A stretch of DNA of 64,000 bases, taken from contig JAQWGN010000017.1 in assembly GCA_029238215.1 (NCBI GenBank), positions 1 through 64,000 of the forward strand. The letters run 5' to 3'. The notes beneath the pieces are model-generated. The model was not told the DNA's origin, did no database searches, and was given only the letters and a program-made list of their open reading frames with translations. Both the position numbers and the translations under genes were made by a program. Below, in pieces: positions 8,275 to 18,600 of this stretch. This stretch comes from Flavobacteriaceae bacterium (GTDB lineage Bacteria > Bacteroidota > Bacteroidia > Flavobacteriales > Flavobacteriaceae). Every line of letters begins with the position of its first letter. Position 1 is the stretch's first letter.

Positions 8275-9288
8275 ATGAAATTTAACATGTCCTCTTTTTA
8301 CAACATACTTGGAATAGCGACAGTACTTTTCATTGTTTTTCTTCAAACGGCAAAAGCACAATATCGGCTGCCTGTGTACACAGACTATTTAACCGATAAC
8401 TACTACATCTTACACCCCGCCATGGCAGGCGCACATTTTGAAGGAATCAAGCTACGAAGTTCTTACAGAACACAATGGTTAGAAACCCCCAACGCACCAT
8501 CAATGCAATCGCTTAATGCACATGCTCGTGTTGGAGAGCGGTCAGGAGTTGGAGGGATGTTTTTTCACGATAAAAATGGATTTCAGTCCCAATCGGGATT
8601 TCAAGCCACCTATGCACACCACATTCCCTTTACTACTAGTAGAACAGATATCAATCAATTTTCTTTTGGCCTTTCAGGTGGAGGATCATTTTACCGTCAT
8701 GATCGATCGTCTTTTGATCCAACGAATGATATTATAGTTCAAGGAACCAATCAAAACAGTTCTAGCTTCTTTGTTGATGTTGGGATAAGTTATAACTACT
8801 ATAATTTATATGCGCATCTAACAGTTAGAAATTTGGTATTCGTAGGAAAACAATTAAGTGACGAAGTAATTCTTGATAAACCCAAACGGGTGTTAGCTTC
8901 AGCTGGAGCGTTTGTGGAAATGTCCGATAGATGGGCATTAGAACCCTCTTTCTTGGCCGACTTAGTTCAATATGTTAACAGGCCTAATGTGGACATAAGC
9001 TTAAAATCACACCACGATTTGCGTAGTAGCCAGCTGTGGGGAGGCCTGTCTTTTAGAAAAGGGCTAACAAATACCTTAACGGAATACAATACCGTTCCCT
9101 ATGCCGAACCCTATTCACAAGTATCAATTATAACAGGGATCCGACAGAACAAGTGGATGTTTTCATATACGTATACGCTTGGGTTGGGAGATAAAACGAT
9201 TAACTCTTCCGGATTTCATCAATTTACTCTAGGGATAGATATTCTCAGTAACGAATTCCGCCCCACATTTATCCGCGGAATACTTTAA
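8275..9288 (+). CDS. PorP/SprF family T9SS outer-membrane protein
   Basis: This 337-residue protein has a signal peptide ending TAKAQ, followed by the family's opening pattern (YRLPVYTDYLTDNYYILHPAMAGA). It then alternates short polar and aromatic beta strands and ends FRPTFIRGIL. PorP/SprF proteins are outer-membrane barrels that work with the type IX translocon and are usually paired with one type B-sorted cargo protein. Here the candidate cargo is the divergent 1,987-residue adhesin. A second PorP/SprF gene lies at 14758-15636, so the two probably serve different cargo. Confidence 0.9.
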   Translation: MKFNMSSFYNILGIATVLFIVFLQTAKAQYRLPVYTDYLTDNYYILHPAMAGAHFEGIKLRSSYRTQWLETPNAPSMQSLNAHARVGERSGVGGMFFHDKNGFQSQSGFQATYAHHIPFTTSRTDINQFSFGLSGGGSFYRHDRSSFDPTNDIIVQGTNQNSSSFFVDVGISYNYYNLYAHLTVRNLVFVGKQLSDEVILDKPKRVLASAGAFVEMSDRWALEPSFLADLVQYVNRPNVDISLKSHHDLRSSQLWGGLSFRKGLTNTLTEYNTVPYAEPYSQVSIITGIRQNKWMFSYTYTLGLGDKTINSSGFHQFTLGIDILSNEFRPTFIRGIL

Positions 9289-9347
9289 CTTTATGAAATG
9301 AAACAGGCACAACTCGTTTTAACGGCTTTTTGCTTCCACCAAATAAT

Positions 9348-9815
9348 ATGTTAGAAATTGAACGCAAGTTTTTAGTCCAGGATGTAAAAGCAAGTATTTC
9401 CCAAGCCACGGCATCGTTTAACATTTTTCAAGGATACCTATCCAATGATCCTGAACGCACGGTACGTCTTCGCATAAGTAATAACAAAGCGTTTTTAACG
9501 ATTAAAGGGGCTTCTTCTGAGGATGGAACAACTCGAGTGGAGTGGGAACAAGAAATTCCCTTGGGTGAAGCCAAAACACTAATGCCTTTATGTTTGCCAG
9601 GGGGTATAAAAAAAACACGCCATTGGGTTCCAGCAGGCAAACATAATTTTGAGGTTGATGTTTTTGAAGCATCACTGACAGGCTTAGTTCTTGCAGAAAT
9701 TGAATTGGAATCTTCAGACGAGAAAGTTGAGTTACCCAATTGGATTGGAGAAGAAGTTACTGGAGATAAACGGTATTACAACAGCTATTTGTCTGTTCAC
9801 GGAATACCATCTTAA
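9348..9815 (+). CDS. CYTH domain protein (triphosphate-binding, probable triphosphatase)
   Basis: The start MLEIERKFLV is the hallmark ExExK motif of the CYTH superfamily (CyaB adenylate cyclase / thiamine triphosphatase / inorganic triphosphatase). Further charged tunnel residues follow (TVRLRISNNKAFLTIKG; RVEWEQEIP; FEVDVF; LAEIELES). The length of 155 residues is that of a single CYTH domain without a CHAD domain. I chose the ATG at 9348 over the upstream TTG because the motif normally begins the protein. Many stand-alone bacterial members are inorganic triphosphatases, but the substrate cannot be read here. The gene converges on the PBP gene with a 4-bp overlap of stop codons. Confidence 0.85.
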   Translation: MLEIERKFLVQDVKASISQATASFNIFQGYLSNDPERTVRLRISNNKAFLTIKGASSEDGTTRVEWEQEIPLGEAKTLMPLCLPGGIKKTRHWVPAGKHNFEVDVFEASLTGLVLAEIELESSDEKVELPNWIGEEVTGDKRYYNSYLSVHGIPS

Positions 9816-12118
9816 AACCCAAGATCGCTTAAATCTTCGTCTTTAAAAAAGGACTTTTGCTGACGCGCCACAGACAATGAGTCGCAGTCTAAGGGGATTG
9901 TGATTTTATCAGGAGCCTCAAAGGAATCTTTTGAAACCACAAGGGTAGAATCGGCATAGCACGATTTCATAAAGCTTCCCCAAATAGGCAACGCCATGGT
10001 GGCTCCTTGGCCGTAAGCAATTGTTTCAAAGTGAATTGCCCTGTCCTCTCCACCAACCCAAACACCCGTCGCAAGGTTTGGCACCATACCAATAAACCAT
10101 CCATCACTTTGGTTTTGGGTTGTTCCTGTTTTACCTGCAATAGGATTTTCAAAGGCATAAGGATAGCCGGTTACAACATCTCTGAAAATTGGATTTGTTT
10201 TATCAACCCCTACATGACGTAGCCGAACACCAGACCCAGACTCAGTAACCCCTTCTAATAACTTTAAAGTTACATAGGCTGATTCTTCGCTCAACACGTC
10301 TTTGGTTTCGGGACTAGCCTGATAGATAATCGTTCCGTTTTTGTCTTCAATACGGGTTACAACTACAGGTTTTACATAAATCCCTTTGTTGGCAAAACTC
10401 GCATAGGCCCCAACCATTTCATAAACACTTAAGTCGGCAGAACCCAATGCAATTGCAGGTACATTTGGAATTCGAGAGCTAACCCCAAGATTACGAGCAA
10501 GGTTTGCAACAGGTCTTGGACCCACTTTGTCAATAAGCCGTGCACTAATGGTATTTACAGAATTTGCCAATGCATTTTTGAGCGTTCGTTTGCCTATGTA
10601 TCGATCGCCAGAGTTTTTTGGGCACCATGCATCGTGTGAGCCAAACTTGGCAGATTCAACACAATAATAACCATCGGGGAGTGAGTCGCAAGGAGAGAGC
10701 TTTAGCTGGTCAATAGCCGTAGCATATACAAAAGGTTTAAAGGTAGAGCCAATTTGACGCTTACCTTGAAAAACATGGTCAAATTGAAAGTGTCGATAAT
10801 TAATACCTCCTACCCAAGCTTTTACATGCCCTGTTTGTGGTTCCATAGACATCATTCCAGCACGTAAAAAGTGCTTGTAGTATCGAATAGAATCAGTAGG
10901 AGTCATGACGGTATCAATATCTCCACTCCAACTAAACACTTCCATCGGGACGGGTTTTTCAAAACTAGCTAAAATGGTTTCTTTATTAAGTCCTTGAGCT
11001 TTCATTTTTCGCCAACGCTCCGATCTACGCTTAGCCTGCTCCATGATGGAATTAACCTCATCTTCTTCAACATCCAAAAAAGGTGCGGTAGCATTAAATG
11101 CAGGAACATTTTGTCTAAAAAACTCGCGCTGTAAATTTGGCATATGCGCCGACACAGCTTCTTCAGCATAGGTTTGCAAACGAGAGTCAATCGTGGTATA
11201 AATGCTTAGTCCGTCTAGGTAAAGGTTATAAAAAGAACCATCTTCTTTTGGGTTGTTTGCAATCCAGGTTCGCATAAATTGTTGAAGATGCGCCCTAAAA
11301 TAAGTCGCTATGCCCTCGCGATGTGATTGCGGGTTAAAATCTAATTCAATAGGCAAGGCCGCAAGAGAATCCTTTTCTTTTTCAGTAATAAGAGTATTGC
11401 GAAGCATTTGTTGATACACAATATTGCGTCTTTTACGAACTAGTTCAGGACGGCGAATGGGGTTATATAAAGAAGAATTTTTTAGCATTCCTACTAACAT
11501 TGCAGATTCACTAAGGGTAAGATCTTCGGGCTTTTTAGAAAAGTAAATGGAGCTTGCCGAACGCAAACCGTCGGCATTGTAATTAAAATCATAAATATTA
11601 AGATACATAGTCATGATTTCATTTTTAGTATACCGCTTTTCTAGGCGAACCGCAATAACCCATTCCTTTATTTTTTGGGCAATGGCCTCAAGGATGTTTC
11701 TCGATCGTACCCCAGTAAATAATTGACGTGCCAACTGCTGTGTAATGGTACTTGCACCTCCTTTTTTGCCTAGATAAAATACAGCTCTAGCAGTTCCTTT
11801 AAAATCAATTCCAGAGTGGTTGAAAAAACGTTCATCTTCTGTGGCAATAAGCGCTTCTAACATTTCGGGCGGAATTTCTTTGAACGATATGGGCGTGCGG
11901 TTATCGTTAAAGTAAAACTTTCCAAGTACGGTATTATCTGCTGAAATAATTTGTGTAGCAAGGTTTGTTTTTGGGTTTTCTAGCTGACGAAAATCGGGCA
12001 TTTCTCCTAACAATCCGGCAGATGCGGCACCAAAAAGCAATATAACCCCCAAGGAGATACTTAAAAAAGTTATCCATAAAACACGGACAAAAGAACGATA
12101 TCCTTTTTTTCTATTCAT
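9812..12118 (-). CDS. Bifunctional penicillin-binding protein 1A
   Basis: A class A PBP of 768 residues builds peptidoglycan at the outer face of the inner membrane. One N-terminal membrane anchor (about residues 10-32) is followed by the glycosyltransferase domain (EDERFFNHSGIDFKG; GGASTITQQLARQLF; about 60-240). The transpeptidase domain then shows all three active-site motifs: STFK (RQIGSTFKPF), SVN (NALANSVNTIS) and KTG (AGKTGTTQNQSDGWFIG). Its start overlaps the end of gldH by 8 bp, within a trhO-gldH-PBP run. Nothing essential appears to be missing. Confidence 0.95.
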   Translation of the reverse strand: MNRKKGYRSFVRVLWITFLSISLGVILLFGAASAGLLGEMPDFRQLENPKTNLATQIISADNTVLGKFYFNDNRTPISFKEIPPEMLEALIATEDERFFNHSGIDFKGTARAVFYLGKKGGASTITQQLARQLFTGVRSRNILEAIAQKIKEWVIAVRLEKRYTKNEIMTMYLNIYDFNYNADGLRSASSIYFSKKPEDLTLSESAMLVGMLKNSSLYNPIRRPELVRKRRNIVYQQMLRNTLITEKEKDSLAALPIELDFNPQSHREGIATYFRAHLQQFMRTWIANNPKEDGSFYNLYLDGLSIYTTIDSRLQTYAEEAVSAHMPNLQREFFRQNVPAFNATAPFLDVEEDEVNSIMEQAKRRSERWRKMKAQGLNKETILASFEKPVPMEVFSWSGDIDTVMTPTDSIRYYKHFLRAGMMSMEPQTGHVKAWVGGINYRHFQFDHVFQGKRQIGSTFKPFVYATAIDQLKLSPCDSLPDGYYCVESAKFGSHDAWCPKNSGDRYIGKRTLKNALANSVNTISARLIDKVGPRPVANLARNLGVSSRIPNVPAIALGSADLSVYEMVGAYASFANKGIYVKPVVVTRIEDKNGTIIYQASPETKDVLSEESAYVTLKLLEGVTESGSGVRLRHVGVDKTNPIFRDVVTGYPYAFENPIAGKTGTTQNQSDGWFIGMVPNLATGVWVGGEDRAIHFETIAYGQGATMALPIWGSFMKSCYADSTLVVSKDSFEAPDKITIPLDCDSLSVARQQKSFFKDEDLSDLGF

Positions 12119-12593
12119 TAGAAATAGGGTTTAATGCGATGCCTATTTGATGAATTCCGGGTAATATTTTTTCCGCAATTAGCGTCTCATTGGCACGTAC
12201 GGCAGGACGCACGCTAAACGTATAAGTTCCAGGCTCATCAAGCAGGAATGTATCTAGAAAAGGCAACGAGAGTTCTTTGACATATAGGCCTGTTCCTAGC
12301 CAACGGCCATTTGGTTCTGCAAGAAGATAACTCAAGGTATCTGAATGTGTAATTCCTTTTGGGTTTTTCCACGCTGCTATAAGGTGAATGTTTGCAAAGG
12401 GATATGCGTTGTCGTGACGTAAAATCCAGTCAAGGGAAACGGTTTTATTAGGAAGGCGGTGTTTGTACGAAAATGAAACCCATTCTTCTTGTAGCCAACC
12501 CTCACTTGGAAGGTCTTCAAATAGCAACACTGTTGATTTGGAGCAACCCATCAGCATCATAAGTAGCACGACAAAAAGAAGCCTATTTATCAC
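12111..12593 (-). CDS. gldH: Gliding motility lipoprotein GldH
   Basis: A 160-residue lipoprotein: signal peptide with lipobox LMGCSK (lipidated Cys at residue 16), followed by a beta-rich domain (FEDLPSEGWLQEEWVSFSYK; pattern W...D.v.F.y) of the GldH family. GldH is needed for gliding in Flavobacterium johnsoniae, where it belongs to the Gld lipoproteins associated with the type IX system and motility apparatus. The neighbours support the call: gldH next to a class A PBP and the rhodanese-type hydroxylase is a recurring flavobacterial order. It overlaps trhO by 4 bp upstream and the PBP gene by 8 bp downstream. Confidence 0.85.
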   Translation of the reverse strand: MINRLLFVVLLMMLMGCSKSTVLLFEDLPSEGWLQEEWVSFSYKHRLPNKTVSLDWILRHDNAYPFANIHLIAAWKNPKGITHSDTLSYLLAEPNGRWLGTGLYVKELSLPFLDTFLLDEPGTYTFSVRPAVRANETLIAEKILPGIHQIGIALNPISNE

Positions 12594-13627
12594 GAGTTGG
12601 TTATGGTTTTTAAATGGTGCGCCCGCCCCTTCTTGAATATTTTATTGCTATTCTGTTTACCCTTTCGTAATGCTTTTTGTTCTTCTTCAGGCAAGGAAAT
12701 AATTTCTGCACAGTCGCTAGAACAACAATGGTAAAATTTTTCAGCGCATGAAGAACATTGAATAAATAGCAAATGACAGGCTTCATTCGCGCAGTTTATA
12801 TGTTCATCGCAAGACGCACCACATTGATGGCAGGATGCGATGACATCATCCGATATGGCTTCACTTCTACGTTCGTCAAACACAAAATTTTTACCAATAA
12901 ACTTGTTTTTAAGCCCTTGGTTTTTGACTTGTTTCGCATATTCTATTATGCCTCCTTCAAGTTGATATACGTTCTTAAACCCTTTGTGTTTAAAATAGGC
13001 ACTCGCCTTTTCACATCGAATTCCACCAGTACAATACATGACCAAGTTTTTGTCTTCCTTATGTTCGGAAAGATTTTTTTCTATAATTGGTAATGAATCT
13101 CGAAAGGTATCAACGTCGGGAGTAATGGCTCCCTCAAAATGGCCGATTTCACTTTCATAGTGGTTTCGCATATCAACCACAATGGTATCTTCTTTTTCTG
13201 CAAGGGCGTTAAACGTCGAGGCATTAACATGGACCCCTATATTGGTTACGTCAAAGCTTTGATCCTCCAAGCCATCGGCAACAATTTTGTTTCGTACTTT
13301 GATGGTTAGCTTTAAGAACGATTTATTGTCTTGTTCAACAGCAACATTAAGGCGGGCATTGTGCAAAAAATCAATGCTATCAATGTGGGCTTTAAAGGCA
13401 TCAAATTTTGGTGCTGGAACCGAAAGCTGTGCATTAATACCCTCGGTTGCCACATAAATTCGTCCAAGGACTTCAAGGGCATTCCAAGAAATAAAGAGGT
13501 GATCACGTAAGAGTTGTGGATTTCCTATTTGCGCATAGGCATAGAAAGATAAAGTTAGGCGTTCTTCGCCTGCGGAATCAATAAGGGCGGCGCGCTCTTG
13601 TGCGCTAAGTGTATTGTACAGTTGCAT
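12590..13627 (-). CDS. trhO: tRNA uridine(34) hydroxylase, rhodanese-like (TrhO/YceA)
   Basis: This 345-residue protein has an N-terminal acylphosphatase-like region (HLFISWNALEVLGRIYVATEGINAQLSVP) followed by a rhodanese domain (about residues 130-235) with the active-site loop CTGGIRCEKAS. The C-terminal part is cysteine-rich (ASCHQCGASCDEHINC ... CSSCAEKFYHCCSSDC) and probably binds zinc. The family hydroxylates uridine 34 of tRNA to 5-hydroxyuridine independently of prephenate. The gene leads a tight run with gldH and the PBP gene. The link between a tRNA modification enzyme and envelope genes is positional only. Confidence 0.92.
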   Translation of the reverse strand: MQLYNTLSAQERAALIDSAGEERLTLSFYAYAQIGNPQLLRDHLFISWNALEVLGRIYVATEGINAQLSVPAPKFDAFKAHIDSIDFLHNARLNVAVEQDNKSFLKLTIKVRNKIVADGLEDQSFDVTNIGVHVNASTFNALAEKEDTIVVDMRNHYESEIGHFEGAITPDVDTFRDSLPIIEKNLSEHKEDKNLVMYCTGGIRCEKASAYFKHKGFKNVYQLEGGIIEYAKQVKNQGLKNKFIGKNFVFDERRSEAISDDVIASCHQCGASCDEHINCANEACHLLFIQCSSCAEKFYHCCSSDCAEIISLPEEEQKALRKGKQNSNKIFKKGRAHHLKTITNS

Positions 13628-13737
13628 GCTATACAGGATTTAGGTTATAAGGACAAAGGTATCAAAATTAATATGCCTAGAAAAAAGTCAGAAATTGGGA
13701 AAAAGTGTACTTTAGCAATACGCTAAAAACACAAGCC

Positions 13738-14742
13738 ATGGCCAACGAAAAAGACGCAAAATTAAAAGCACTCCAACTCACCTTAGATAAATTAGATAAG
13801 GCCTACGGAAAAGGCACCGTCATGAAAATGGGCGATAGTGTCGTCGAAAATATAGAAGCAATTTCTTCAGGGTCACTTGGATTAGATGTAGCTCTAGGTG
13901 TGGGTGGATACCCACGAGGGCGTGTCGTAGAAATTTATGGACCAGAATCATCGGGTAAAACAACACTAACCTTACACGCGATTGCCGAATCTCAAAAAGC
14001 GGGAGGTATTGCCGCATTTATTGATGCTGAGCATGCTTTTGACCGCTACTATGCAAAAAACTTAGGCGTTCAAATTGACGATTTAATCATTTCTCAGCCT
14101 GACCATGGGGAACAAGCCTTAGAAATTGCAGACAACTTAATTCGTTCGGGAGCTGTCGATATTGTTGTTATAGATTCGGTTGCAGCACTTACGCCAAAAA
14201 GTGAAATTGAAGGCGAAATGGGAGATTCCAAAATGGGACTTCACGCGCGACTTATGTCACAGGCCTTACGAAAACTAACGGCCTCCATCAGCAAAACCAA
14301 TTGTACCGTAATTTTCATCAATCAGTTAAGAGAAAAAATTGGCGTGATGTTCGGAAATCCAGAAACTACTACGGGTGGTAACGCCTTAAAGTTTTACGCT
14401 TCAGTTAGGTTAGACATTAGACGTTCTACACAAATCAAAGATGCTAACGGGGCAGTATTAGGAAATAAAACACGTGTCAAAGTAGTAAAAAACAAAGTTG
14501 CACCGCCATTTAAAACAGTCGAGTTTGACATTATGTATGGGCAAGGAATTTCGCGTATTGGCGAAGTACTTGACATAGGTGTTGAGGCAGAAATCATCAA
14601 AAAAAGCGGCTCTTGGTTTAGTTATGGAGACACCAAGCTAGGTCAAGGAAGGGATGCTGTAAAAATATTACTAGATGATAACCCAGAACTGGCCGACGAA
14701 ATTGAAGGTAAGATTAAAGAAATCGTTGCTAACGCAGAGTAA
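13738..14742 (+). CDS. recA: RecA recombinase
   Basis: RecA forms ATP-dependent filaments on single-stranded DNA and drives strand exchange. Visible are the Walker A motif GPESSGKTT, the MAW region (FIDAEHAFD), Walker B ([11 protein letters not shown]), the L1/L2 loops ([41 protein letters not shown]) and the C-terminal domain. I start at MANEKDAK (334 residues); the ORF-track start 11 codons earlier covers the probable promoter box TACTTTAG. No obvious inverted-repeat operator is seen in the short leader. Confidence 0.97.
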   Translation: MANEKDAKLKALQLTLDKLDKAYGKGTVMKMGDSVVENIEAISSGSLGLDVALGVGGYPRGRVVEIYGPESSGKTTLTLHAIAESQKAGGIAAFIDAEHAFDRYYAKNLGVQIDDLIISQPDHGEQALEIADNLIRSGAVDIVVIDSVAALTPKSEIEGEMGDSKMGLHARLMSQALRKLTASISKTNCTVIFINQLREKIGVMFGNPETTTGGNALKFYASVRLDIRRSTQIKDANGAVLGNKTRVKVVKNKVAPPFKTVEFDIMYGQGISRIGEVLDIGVEAEIIKKSGSWFSYGDTKLGQGRDAVKILLDDNPELADEIEGKIKEIVANAE

Positions 14743-14757
14743 AGGTCAACATAGCTT

Positions 14758-15636
14758 TTACAACCTTAAGGAAAGCATAAAATATTGACTGCTGTTTGGC
14801 AAACCATTTGTAAATTCAGTTGTTGCGAAATCATAGCCATAAAGCAAATTATATTTGTTTTTTATCAGATATGAAACGGAAAACCCTATTGAACTTTTGA
14901 AGTTAATATTTGCCGAAAGACCAAACTTATCTTTGTAAATCCAATCATTTTTTAGCAGTATTGCAGATGGCGCTCCAGGAGCATTTACATATAAAAGTGA
15001 TGTTGTCATGCGAACACCATCGATTTTTTTAAGCACTAAGTTTTTTCTTCCAATATTTATATAAGTGTGTATTCGTCTTTTGTACACGATATCGTAATCA
15101 TTTCTGTAAGTAAAGACCGAAGCAAAAATACTAGGGCTAGAAATTGAAAAAAACCAGTTGTTATAGCGCATTGAAGCTCCTAACCCCAAATTGGGAAAGA
15201 TCGTATTTAAATTTCCAGAATATACAGGATCTCCCTGATCATAAACATTGAGCAAAGAATTGTCCAATTTTATGGTTCTAATACCTCCCGAGACTCCCAA
15301 GTCGATAAAAAGCTTGTCGGCAGCTTCAAACGTATAAGAATAAAAGCCAGAAATCTCAGTTTGAGATTGAGCTCCAACAATGTCATCACTAAACATGCCA
15401 CCATAAGTCACCTTATTGTTAGCAGAGTTGATTTGTGCAGAAAACAACGTAGATCCTGGAGCCCCTGTAAATCCAATCCAGCGCGATGTATGAAATAAAT
15501 CAAAGGATTTATAATTGGCGTGTTGTGCAGGGTTGTAAAATAAGGGAGTGTTTACAATTTCTGATAGGCGGATGTTTTCTTGCGCATGCGAGACACCACT
15601 AATAATTACCAATAAGAGAGCAAGTCTAAGTTTCAT
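14758..15636 (-). CDS. PorP/SprF family T9SS outer-membrane protein
   Basis: A 292-residue protein with signal peptide (MKLRLALLLVIISGVSHAQ) and the family opening ENIRLSEIVNTPLFYNPAQHANYKSFDLFHTSRWIGFTGAP. Beta-strand alternation continues to a C-terminus ending MLSLRL. It follows the 1,030-residue type B-sorted protein by only 2 bp on the same strand, the standard cargo-plus-partner arrangement of the type IX system. It is quite different in sequence from the PorP/SprF protein at 8275-9288. Confidence 0.88.
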   Translation of the reverse strand: MKLRLALLLVIISGVSHAQENIRLSEIVNTPLFYNPAQHANYKSFDLFHTSRWIGFTGAPGSTLFSAQINSANNKVTYGGMFSDDIVGAQSQTEISGFYSYTFEAADKLFIDLGVSGGIRTIKLDNSLLNVYDQGDPVYSGNLNTIFPNLGLGASMRYNNWFFSISSPSIFASVFTYRNDYDIVYKRRIHTYINIGRKNLVLKKIDGVRMTTSLLYVNAPGAPSAILLKNDWIYKDKFGLSANINFKSSIGFSVSYLIKNKYNLLYGYDFATTEFTNGLPNSSQYFMLSLRL

Positions 15637-15638
15637 AA

Positions 15639-18600
15639 TTAATTAGTAACAAGATTAATAAACCCATTTGTAGTTATCAGCTTTCCGTCTAAGGGCCTTA
15701 TAAAAGAAAACTTGTAAAAATAAGTCCCCATTGGCAAAAGCTTGGCATTGCCTAATGAGCTATTGCTGTTAGAATATCCCTTAAAAAAATTCCCGTTTAC
15801 ACCATAATTTGAAGTTTTAAACACCACCCTGCCATTTCGGTTGTAAACAATTAATTCATTTTCAGGGAAGTATTCGACATTTTCAATGATAAGCGTTTCA
15901 TTTAGTCCATCACCATTTACTGAAAGGGCATTATAAACAGTTGCCGTACACGGGTTAACTTCAATTTCGAAATCGGTCCTAAGAGTACTTTCACATCCCG
16001 TTTCAGGGTCTATAGCTGCCGCATAATATGTCATGCTTTCTAAGGGGGTGTCTAGTGATAGCGGGACATCTGAAATTAAGGAGTTATACCAAACGACTTG
16101 TTCAACGTTTACTTTAATGTTTTTAAGGGTATACAACCCGTCGTTACAAAAAGAATTGGAGGGTTCTAAGATTTGTGGCGCTGAGGCATCGTTTATAAAA
16201 ACCGTTATTGCTGTAGGAAAGCTTCTACAGGCATAGCGATCAATTGCCGAAGCTTCACTAATGATAACCTCGTTGTGCGCATAGTATACTTCACCATCAA
16301 CTAATAAAGTATCAGGGCTTAACTCTTCCAGACCACTGGCGCTATACCACTTAAGATTGTTTGCATAAACTTCAATATCATTAATAGTAGGATAATCATA
16401 AACACAGAAAAACTGTTGCTCCTCTGCAACGGGCACATCCATTGTATTTGGAGTAATAATAATTGAAGACGTTGTCAATCCTGAGCACCCATTACCTTCG
16501 GCAACTATAGCGTATTCAAACTCAGTTTCATAAACGACATTATCGGGAACTCCGACAATCTCAATTATTGTATTGGATAGACTCCAATCTACACCCGGAG
16601 GAAGTCCAGTAACTGTAACCCCTGTTGCTCCATCGCTCAAACGATATTCTATTTTTTCAATTGGCGTAACACCACAGACCAATTGATTCTGGGTTTGTAG
16701 ATGACTGATTAGCGCTACAGAAGACTCAGGATTTATTTTTAAAGAGCCCGTTAAGTAACTTGTATTACAAGTCGTTGATGAAGCAAACGATATGAGAGAT
16801 TCTACAGAGCTAGAAATATTTGCCAACGGAGTTCCCGTTACAGATAATATTTTTGTTACGCTGTTAAAAGAATGACTAAGCCCGTTGGGTAACCCAGCAA
16901 TATTTGTGATATCAGCAGCTCCTTCTAGCGCAATAAGAATAGGCGTTATTGCCTCGCCCTCGCAGAGTGTTTGGTCAAGCGCACCGCTTGAGGGCAATAA
17001 ACTTAGCTGCGCAAGAGGTTCAACCGTAATGGATCCTCTACTAATTTGTTCAACACAGTTACTGCCTGATGTAGCGACGGCAAAACTGAATAATTGTTCA
17101 GTTGTAATATTATCAGAAGGAGTTCCTTCAATGCTAAGAATTCCCGCAGCAGCGTCGAAATTAAAAGTAACGCCGTTAGGCAAGTCTGTAACAGCTGCAC
17201 TAGTGGCACCTCCGCCAACAACATATTCAATAGGGACAATTGCACTACCTTCACAAAGTGTTTGTGATGTGTCCCCAGAAGATAAAACATGCGTCAAAGT
17301 GCTATCACCATTTACTTTAATTATTCCTTGTAGCGTTGTTTCTGTACAGCTTGAGCTAATAGAGCTTACCACATAGGAAAACTCAGAGAAAGAATCAATA
17401 GGGTCTGTAGGTCCCCCAGAAATAGTAACAATTTGAGTGGCTGCGTCAAGGGCATAGTTAATTCCGTTTGGCAACCCAGAAATATTTGCGATATCAGTAC
17501 CGCCTTCAAGCGCAATTAGAATTGGAGTTATTGCATCACCCTCACAAAGTATTTGGTCAAGCGCACCACTAGAGGGCATTAGGCTTAGCTGCGCAAGAGG
17601 CTCAACAGTAATGGATCCCCTACTAGTCTGTTCAACACAGTTGCTACCAGCAGTGGACACAACAAAACTATAAACTTGTTCTGCAGTGATATTATCAGAA
17701 GGAGTACCTTCAATACTAAGAATTCCTGCAGTACCGTCAAAATCAAAAGCGACTCCGCTAGGCAATCCCATAACCGTAGCGCTAGTAGCACCCCCGCCAA
17801 CAACATATTCAATAGGGATAATTGCACTTCCCTCACAGAGTGTTTGTGATGTGCTGCCTGATGAATTAGTTTTATTTAACGACCCATTAATAGTAACGGA
17901 AATTGTTCCAAACGCAGAACTAACACAGGGCACCCCTGCTGGAGTGATTACATAATTATAGTCTTGACTTGCATTAACGTTAGGAGTACCACTAATAATA
18001 ACATTATTCGCATTAATTTCTGCAGAAATTCCAGGTGGCAGCCCTGTAATAACAGCGTCGCTTGCCCCATTCGTAAGTTGATAAATAATATTTGCAGAAA
18101 GGGAATCATCATTGCATACATTAATATTAGCAGATGATGAAAGAAGCACTGGAGATGAGATGGGCTCAATTTGAGCAGTGATTACATTAGAAATAGTACT
18201 ACAACTCATGGATGAATCATATGCAACGGCATAAATATTTTGCCCTGCATTTGGAGTTATTGTTATGGAGTTATTTGGAGAAACAGCTCCGTAAGAACTT
18301 CCGCCTACAAAAAACTCATAAAAACTTCCTCCTGTAGCAGCATATGTAATGGAGGTGTTTTCACAAACCACACCCGAAGCATCACTACTTAAGACAGAAT
18401 TTAATTCAATTATGTTGAGTTCGTTAGGGCTAGTAAAAGAATCAGTGCTAGTCTCTATTATTATGTGATCAGAAGTAGCTCCACTAATATTTAGAATCTG
18501 TAAAGTGGAATCATTGACTAGCGTATAAGAAACAGGCTTAACCCCAATTTTAACCGAAACCACGTCACTAAAGCCAGACCCTAAAACCGTGATAACATTG

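Noticed and set aside
17003-17955. ORFs of 80-160 aa in the repeat protein region, both strands
   Set aside because: They are shadows of the near-identical repeats in the real minus-strand frame.
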